A DNA stretch of 64,000 bases from Pelagibacterium nitratireducens (GTDB lineage Bacteria; Pseudomonadota; Alphaproteobacteria; Rhizobiales; Devosiaceae): NCBI RefSeq assembly GCF_037044555.1, contig NZ_CP146275.1:1716501-1780500 (forward strand), given 5' to 3'. The translations under genes and the position numbers were made by a program. The notes under the pieces are model-generated. The model was not told where the DNA came from. It saw nothing but the letters and a program-made list of their open reading frames with translations, and did no database searches. Positions 62,699 through 64,000 of this stretch are shown here, piece after piece; the first letter of the stretch is position 1; the number at the start of each line of letters is the position of its first letter.

Positions 62699-64000
62699 GC
62701 GATCGCGTTTTTCACAAATTGTGCTGCTCGTCGTCGCACTGCTGGCGTTTCTGCCGGTGGTGGCGGTTGACCATGTCATCGACGGATACGTCATGGCACG
62801 GGAAACAACCGCGCTTCAGACGACGGTCGATGCCATCACCCACGATTCCCAGCTCACGGTTCACGAGGGCATTCAATCGCTCAGACGTATTCTGGCGAAC
62901 AGCCCGTCACTGTGCGCTGCAACGTTTGTGGACAACGTCAACACTGAACTTCAATCCAATCCGTTTTTGCGACAGGTGATCGTGCAGAATAGTGATGGCG
63001 TGCAATACTGCTCTGCGTTCGGGCATGCGGTGCAGTACCGTGTGCTGTCCGAAAATCTTACAATTCCGGGCCATACTGAAACGCTCAGCGTTGTGGCCAT
63101 CGATGGCATAGAGACGCCGCTGCTCAAGATAACCCAGGCGTTCGGACGCGAGCGTACCGTCTCGGCGCTCGTGCTGGCCTCACCGATGCTCATGAGAAAC
63201 GATGTCCCGCTTCTCGGCCAGATCAGCTATTTGCAGGTCGCTCTGACAAGCGGCAGTTCAATCCTGCTGCGGGGAGACGAGCGGATCGGGCAAGGGGCCG
63301 GTCGGGACGACTATATTTTCGCGCGTTCATTTGCTGGTGAAATACCGCTCAAGGCCGAAGCCGGGGTTTCATTTTCTCAAGTTCGTTCCGGTTATTCGCC
63401 GCTCGATATCGGATTTACGGTTGCTGCATGTTTCATGGGCGGGCTCATTTTGGTTCTGGCGATCCAATATGCACGCAAGGCCGATATCGTTGCCTTCGAC
63501 CTCGAACGCGCCATTATCGCCGGTGAGATGAAGCCCTATTACCAACCGGTCATCAATCTCAGGACCGGAAAGCTCATAGGCTGTGAGGTCCTCATCCGGT
63601 GGGTGAAGAAAAACGGTGAAGTCATTCCGCCGGGGGTCTTTATCGATTACGCGGAGATGTCGGGGCTGGCCATTCCTATGACATTGAGCCTGATGGAGCA
63701 GGTCCGCTACGACCTGGAGGACATCTGCCGTGAAGTTCCGGATTTCAAGGTGTCGATCAATCTGTTCGAGGGCCATTTTCGGGACGGATCGATTGTGGAG
63801 GACATTCAGTCGGTCTTTGAAGGCAGCGGCATCTCCTATCGTCAACTCGTCTTCGAAATTACCGAGCGCAGGCCGCTTGACGATCGCAATGCTGCAAACC
63901 GGGTCATGACGGCGATGCACAAGCTGGGGGTTCGGATCGCCATGGATGACGCGGGCACCGGGCATTCAAATCTCGCGTATCTTCAAACGCTGGGCATCGA
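62697..64000 (+). CDS. CSS-motif/EAL c-di-GMP phosphodiesterase (3' end outside window)
   Basis: At least 434 residues, cut by the window end. A first membrane helix (IVLLVVALLAFLPVVAV) is followed by a periplasmic CSS-type sensor domain of about 200 residues with paired Cys (SPSLCAATFVDN, DGVQYCSAFGH), a second helix (FTVAACFMGGLILVLAIQY) and an EAL domain. The catalytic signature reads EVLIRW, with VSINLFEGHF, LVFEITER and MDDAGTGHSNLAYL, so activity against c-di-GMP is likely. The start is uncertain: TTG 62697 or GTG 62721; TTG 62649 lies in the terminator hairpin. Periplasmic disulfide redox state probably controls it, as in other CSS proteins. Confidence 0.85.
   Translation, partial: MRSRFSQIVLLVVALLAFLPVVAVDHVIDGYVMARETTALQTTVDAITHDSQLTVHEGIQSLRRILANSPSLCAATFVDNVNTELQSNPFLRQVIVQNSDGVQYCSAFGHAVQYRVLSENLTIPGHTETLSVVAIDGIETPLLKITQAFGRERTVSALVLASPMLMRNDVPLLGQISYLQVALTSGSSILLRGDERIGQGAGRDDYIFARSFAGEIPLKAEAGVSFSQVRSGYSPLDIGFTVAACFMGGLILVLAIQYARKADIVAFDLERAIIAGEMKPYYQPVINLRTGKLIGCEVLIRWVKKNGEVIPPGVFIDYAEMSGLAIPMTLSLMEQVRYDLEDICREVPDFKVSINLFEGHFRDGSIVEDIQSVFEGSGISYRQLVFEITERRPLDDRNAANRVMTAMHKLGVRIAMDDAGTGHSNLAYLQTLGI

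Noticed and set aside
1..64000. CRISPR array
   Set aside because: No regularly spaced direct repeats with unique spacers were seen and no cas genes are present.

Overview
The window looks like a chromosomal segment of a Hyphomicrobiales (Rhizobiales) alphaproteobacterium, most plausibly close to Devosia/Pelagibacterium. The evidence is the set of alphaproteobacterial genes and their order: divK-pleD, mipZ, hdaA, DUF1489, DUF3572, DUF983 and the run rpmG-DUF983-rnr-topA-(pfpI)-dprA-plsY-pyrC'-pyrB. No rRNA or species marker is present, so the genus is an inference.

Bases 11-97 are a complete tRNA-Leu(GAG). Its last 17 bases recur exactly at 8231-8247, and between the two copies lies an 8.2-kb integrated element. 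It carries a tyrosine integrase, a decayed BRO-N/Rha antirepressor, a ParB-fold protein, a serine recombinase, two possible micro-ORFs, and a three-gene cargo: a Shedu (DUF4263) nuclease, a translationally coupled HNH-type protein and an unrecognised 234-aa protein. Short direct repeats (CCGCTACAAA type) lie 62-65 bp inside each att core and look like integrase arm sites; the left pair touches the integrase start codon. Palindromes built on TCCCCTA/TAGGGGA lie around the serine recombinase. This island is the most interesting part of the window.

From 8.3 to 23 kb are small stress/envelope proteins, an L,D-transpeptidase, a 3-methyladenine glycosylase, a diguanylate cyclase, MgtE, MipZ, an SDR, a D-Ala-D-Ala carboxypeptidase with a SPOR domain, clpS-clpA, and a divergent HxlR/DUF4242 pair. 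From 23 to 27.5 kb a minus-strand run (DUF3572-dinB-ridA-GDPD-FemAB-like-HIT) faces away from divK-pleD, which control cell-cycle polarity through phospho-signalling and c-di-GMP. From 29.7 to 40.1 kb a long minus-strand cluster holds rpmG, rnr, topA, dprA, plsY and the pyrimidine pair pyrB-pyrC', in which the PyrC copy lacks several metal ligands and is probably a non-catalytic partner of aspartate transcarbamoylase.

From 40 to 51 kb are a small redox/AraC module, ruvX, the GatCAB transamidosome genes (gatC and gatA separated by a GNAT gene; gatB 3.5 kb away), a pentapeptide-repeat protein, a gene-free stretch of palindromic repeats (about 47.1-47.9 kb), an orphan YjhX-family toxin, chorismate mutase and a 63-residue proline-rich micro-protein. 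From 51 to 64 kb are a DMT exporter, purM-purN, an AI-2E-family permease followed by hdaA, ppk and ppx, then rnd divergent from aspS, whose strong terminator runs directly into the start of a CSS/EAL phosphodiesterase gene cut by the window end. GatCAB together with this AspRS is the expected pairing for indirect Asn-tRNA and/or Gln-tRNA synthesis.
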